Assembly (NCBI RefSeq): GCF_016086655.4
Contig: NC_052140.2
Location: forward strand, 15,872,001-15,936,000
From: Lepeophtheirus salmonis
Taxonomy: Eukaryota; Arthropoda; Copepoda; Siphonostomatoida; Caligidae
Reading direction: 5' to 3'
Length of the DNA: 64,000 nucleotides
This document shows, piece by piece, positions 56,701 through 62,700 of the stretch. The position numbers were made by a program, and so were the translations under genes. The notes below the pieces were generated by a model that had not been told where the DNA came from, did no database searches, and saw nothing but the letters and a program-made list of their open reading frames with translations. Position 1 is the first letter of the stretch; every line of letters begins with the position of its first letter.

Positions 56701-59700
56701 GGGGGGTTGATGCCCAAAATACAGACGATCTTCATCACTAGATATTATGAAGTACATAATTGACATAAATAAGTCAATGAAATAATGATGAGACGTACAT
56801 TTTATATGATGAGCAAATAAAACAATAATTGGGACATACCCTTTTTTAATTTTTGTTCAAGATTGTTTTTGTGTTGACACAGCACATATGTACGTACATA
56901 TAACATATTTCTTGAAGGGATAAGCGTCATTCATGGAAGAAGAAGAGGAGTACATAGTATTGTTCATAGAAGGCATGTGCTAAATAGAGTCTTATATTTA
57001 TACACAAGTCAGAAACGCCAAATCAGATGTTTTTTTTCTCTAAGAAATAATGAACTCTTATCATCATAAATAGTAGTGATGTGCCACGAGCTTAATTTTA
57101 CTGCTTGAGAGTTTATAAATAAATAAAAACTACTCGAGGAATTACAAACTATACTCGTCACTTTCAGGAATAATAGTATGAAACTTACAATTTTTGCCTA
57201 ACTGATAATTTTGTGGTGATAAAGACAAGAGTTCATTGATTTAGGGGAACTAAGAAAGACCCTCCAGTTCTACCTTCAGGGACACCCCCTGATACTACCG
57301 AACCCTTTTTGCACGCTAACTAGGGGTTTCCGCAGGTTTATATATAAAAATATATATTGGAATTTAAAGAAATAAGATATAAAAAAAAATCAAAAATCCA
57401 TAGCTATTCGCAAAATCAAAAATAACTGATAAATATATATATATCAAAAATAACTTATAAATATATATATATATCAAAAATAACTTATAAATATATAATT
57501 TTTTGTAAAAATATTTCAAAAATTATATTATAAATATTTAATTTTTCGAAAAAAAAAAAAAAACATCTATTAACCAAAAATTAATATTTTTGGAAAAAAA
57601 AAAAACCCACAGCTATGTTATTCACAAAAAAAAATCAAAAAATCATCAGCTGTTCACAAAGAAATTAATTTTTTTGCAAAAAAAGTTCAAAAAGTCAGAC
57701 AAGTTTAAAAAGAAATTATATTTTTTGATTTGCTGTATAATTTGCCAGCTTAACCGTTATTTTAAGAAAAGAAATCTTTCAAAAAAAAATTACTACAAAT
57801 GTTGCGTAAAATTTTTTCATACAGACAAAAAAAATTAATAAAAAGCAAGAATTCCTTAATTTGGGGAGGGCTACAGCCAATCCATCCCACTGCCTGCGAA
57901 CGTCCCTCGTCAGTCAAAAATCATATTTTCTATAGGTTTATTAAAAATCTGTCATTGAAAAATGGTTTTTCCCTTCTCTAATTAGTAATAAATAAGATTC
58001 ACATCCCTAAGCGGCCCGGACTCAGCAGATTTTTTCCTCTTGTGAACGCTAAACATTTTAGAATCCGAATAAAAAGAAATATGTTTTGAGGATTTAGATA
58101 TTTTAATATTCTCAAAAAAAGAAACATAGGAGGAACATTGTTTTTGACGTGTTACGAGTAAATACTCGAATTTTAGACACATGAACCGAATTTTTGTTTA
58201 CTTCATAAGAGTTTTTCTCGTGACACATCTCTAATAAATAGTAATTCATTTATAGAGTCCTCTGCTGCTGAATGAGTCAATGCTATTATTAAACGATTTT
58301 TCTGTATTATGAATAAAATTTATATAAATATGTTTTAAGGAGGATGAAAATAGCTTCTTCGAAACATTTTTGATGCTAAGTTTATCTAAGGAAAATGATC
58401 ATTCACACTTTAAATATGTTATATCGGGTGACAATTTTGAAATTGTCCTTTTTATTTGGTACATTCCAGTCTTAGGACCGGCCCTATCAGTCTCGGGTAC
58501 AGGTCCTTAATACCGTCAGACCTTCGGACTGTCAGACCTTTAGCTGATTTTAAAAAAAGTTGAGTGACGTCATCAGGGGGTTTGCTAGCTTTCATCATTT
58601 GGGGGGGACTTAGCCTTAAAATAATCAATACCGTTATATAATTACGTATATACATACATAGGTTTACTTTTATATATATTAGCAGAGGATGCCCGTGTTA
58701 CAGTGGTGAATTAAGTGGAATAGAAACAAAGAATGAAGGTAGAAGAAAAGAGACAGATAGAGCGATATAGAAAGAGAAGAAGAGAGAAGGAAAATGAGGT
58801 TTTATTTAAGTCAAAAATAGCCTTTTAATGACCTCGGAGACCAAAAAAAAATATCATAGGAGTCTTCTTGATTATTTTATTCGAAAACTTGCTAAATTTC
58901 AGACTGATCTGTTCGACCATTTTGGATTCAATGTGTGATAACAACAGAAACAGAATTATAAATATATTTACGATAGGCTAAAATGTGTTAGTTAGTTTTT
59001 TTTTAGGGAGGGGCGTGCTTCAGTAAAGTCAAGGAGTCTCACCCCCTCCCCCCACAAAGGACTAGCCATTCCACTGGACATCAACAAACACCGAACTTTT
59101 ATTAATTTTAGGACTAAAATGTAGGACTGAACTGGACCGGACTGCAGTCTTCTGTCTTAAATAAGGATAGAAACACCACTAATTACAGGTAATGGAAAAG
59201 GATATCATTTCATAGTTACATCTGTAGGCCTTTTGGTAAGGTGCAGTTTACACTATTCAGGCCTCCAGATGAAGACGTAAGAACTTCATTGGCAAATAAT
59301 CATTGATTTACTTCACACGCCCCTTTTTCCCACTTTCAGAGGCGTCCGCAGGATTTTATTTCCCAGGGAGTGCTTCATTTTTTTTTTTCTTTTCTTGAAA
59401 ACATTTTTAAGTTAAAATTTGTCGGCCTGAACTTGACTGAATGACCTTTTTTAAGAAAAAAAAAACGATTAGAAACTACAAAGGGGTAGCTTTTGGGTGA
59501 TAAATACAGAAAAACCCTTGATTTGGGGAGGGTTATAGCCGCTCCAGCCCAAATTCTGCGGACGTTGTAGTTTCCTCATAACATCTTTCAAAGAGAAAGA
59601 TACCTGAATTTTAAAGTAGGAGCTGTGAAGCTGGAACTTATTATTATTCCTTCTAGCAACCATTATTTTTTTCTTCGTTTTTATATTCTTCAAATCTAGC

Positions 59701-62700
59701 TAAGAGTTAAGAAAATATGCATATAACTAGTACCGACTAATCTGTTCTTAGGACCGTTGAATGGTAAAAGAGATCTAACACTAAAAATGATATAATGGAG
59801 GTCACGTGTCAAAAGAAGGGTATTTATCTCTAGGAAATAATGATTTGAAAGATATACATAATCACCGAAACAGAGGACGGAGCAAAAAGATTCTTCTACA
59901 TAGTGGTATATGTATTGGTCCTTATTTAGGACTGCAGACTAGACAGTCCTGTATATCAGTTCTAAAACTTTTAAAGTTTGGTATTTGATTACTTCAATCA
60001 ACTTTAATTCTTCTTTTTTTAAGTACTTTACCTACAGTCTAAGGAATAACTTAAGACTGACAAAACACTTCATCTACACAAGGGTCCACTAGGAAGTCTT
60101 CTTATCCTTGATCAAATTATCCGAATGGAGAGAAAGAAAGGTATCAAGAAAGGTAAAAAGTTATCTTTTTACAGCTTTGAAAAGCTATGGACAAAAGATA
60201 TTATTTGGCCCCATACATTCCCATATACAAATCCCCTCAAATAATATCTTTGAGGCGTAATGGAGAGTAGGACTGGCTTGTCAAGTAAAAGATTATCAAA
60301 AGTGATTCTTTCATTATTTTGTATGCAAAGTTTATCTTGGGAAAATGACGATTCATATTTCATATGAGAGTGTAGAATTTGATAAAAATTCGGAGGAGTA
60401 CATTCATTCGTTTCGTCATCATTAATGATGGATGGATCATATAAAATAATAATAATTTTGTCTTCATTACCAATCATTGTTGCTCTTATGTGTTCAATTC
60501 CACGTTGTCTTCCCTTACAAACTGGTTTTAAATCGAATTGTATACTTAAAAAGTCATATTGTGTAAGAGATAAATATACCAATTAGGGCGGTTTGTAATA
60601 CGGTTAGTATGGAAAAGTAGTAGTCATTTTTTTAGTTCTACGTTTGTGTCCCAGAGGGCAAATATTCTTTATTTAGTCAATTAATATTAAAATACAACAT
60701 TATTCGTTATTTCAATAGGCATTTTTCTAACCTATAAAAAATATTCAATAAGTATTTTTTTTTAAATTATTCTATGTAGAAGAATCTAAGGAAAAGTTGA
60801 TGATCCGCGTATAAAGCGCATTTTTTTTTTTTTTCTCTCTTCTTTTTACATTTTTAGATAGAAAGGATCAAAATAAATGTTCAAAATTCTCTTATATTAT
60901 ACCTCCTTTTTGCTACTCCTTGGAGTAACTTTAACAATCACTTTATTAATCTTTTTTATAAGTTAGAAAAATCCCATTCGAAATTGTTTTATTCAAAAAA
61001 ACAATGCTTCATTTTAATACTAGCAGAAGAACGCCGCGACATTGCTCGGAGTAATTAAGTGTTCGTGGCCGTCCGCAGCGGGTAGGGTGGAGTGCTGTAG
61101 CCCCCCCCACACACACAAAAAAGCAAGTTACTTTTATTATATAATTAACCCTTATAATAAGTTCAGTGCATCAAAAGTTATAAAATAAAAAGATAAAAAT
61201 TATAAAAAATAAAGTAACTGGGATAAAAATATCCAAACAATTTTTTTAAATCATTTTTTTGTGAATAGTTGTGGATTTTTAAGAAAGTATTTTCGAAAAA
61301 AAATCTAATTTGAAATTTTATTTTTGAAAAACACTCTGTAATTAAAGGAGACGACATTTTGGGGGCTGAAAATTGATATTTTTACAAATAAATTTCAAAT
61401 AATATGGATAAAACGCAATCAAATGGTTTTATGAATAAAAAAAGACTTAATACTAGCATTGAATACTACTTCATGCAATCTTAAACTTTAAATTAAATCA
61501 AAGTGATATGCACTGAAAATGGCTAGATTTGTACAATTTTAATTTTATAGATTAGATACTAAAAATTAGTGTTTAATTTGAGAAAAATATATTATTCTTT
61601 CCATTGTAATAGTTAATTTGTATCCAAATATACAAATAAGATTGTATAACGATGTTATTTAGTACATTCTAGGGTTAGATATATAAGACTGGGCAATAGA
61701 GGGATCAAATTATGTTTAAGGTATTTTATTTGTTGGTCCCATTTTGACATCTAATAGTGAGGGGCATCCTCAGGGGTAGGATGGAGGGGCTGTAACATCC
61801 CCCAAAAAAAAAAAAGGAATTTCTGCTTTTTACTAGAAATTTTTTTCGTCATTTGGACAAATTATGGAGAGAAAAAAATATTTTTATTTTTTTCCCGAAC
61901 ATTTAAGTTTAGTGAATAGCTATAGATTTTATAATTTTTTGTGAATAGCTATGGATTTTTAAAAAATTTAATTTTTGTATTTTTCCACAAAAAAAAATCC
62001 AAAAACCAAGCCCTAAAAAAAAAAAAAAAAAAAAAATATATTTATTTATTTTATCCTGCAGACGCCCCTGATAGTTCAATATTTTATTTCATATTAATGA
62101 AAAAAGGGTTTTCATTATAATAAAACTTGGCTGTTTAGGCCCCCAAAATAGCCGACATCAACAATGATGACGTCAAGTGAAACCCCTAAAATGAGGCCTT
62201 GGCTTACAGACGAACAAACTTTCCTTTATTAATAAAGATTAATTAAACTAAATAAAGAATTTTGTCCCTCTTTCAAACTTTGATCGAGATCTGAGGCGAC
62301 CAACATTTGACGTTGTATAACAATGCAATTTTGCAGTGGTTATTATCTCCTGTCCACCAGATGACAAACAAACCATCCTAATAGATATAGATATATATGA
62401 ATATATACTTGTTTTATTTTAAAAACTCAAAAGAAGCAACATACATACTTCAAAATGTATAAGCTTCTTTATACATCACAGAAGAATAAAAAGAGCCGTA
62501 ATAAGATTAATATATTTTTTTTAATATGATACTACGTATAGTAAGAACGACAAACTTATTTATCTACTACTACTAAAGTATAAGTATGTAATTTGAGTCA
62601 ACTAATGCTATAAAGGACAAGTTCAATCTTAATAAAATATAGCATAGTCTTCGAAGGAAAGAAAAAGAGCTAAATAAAAAATACATTTTAACAACATGTT

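Noticed and set aside
57301..57920. 5-bp duplication around the nested family B copy
   Set aside because: Flanks CTAAC and TCAGT do not match, so this copy does not support the 5-bp rule; the right end is also degraded.
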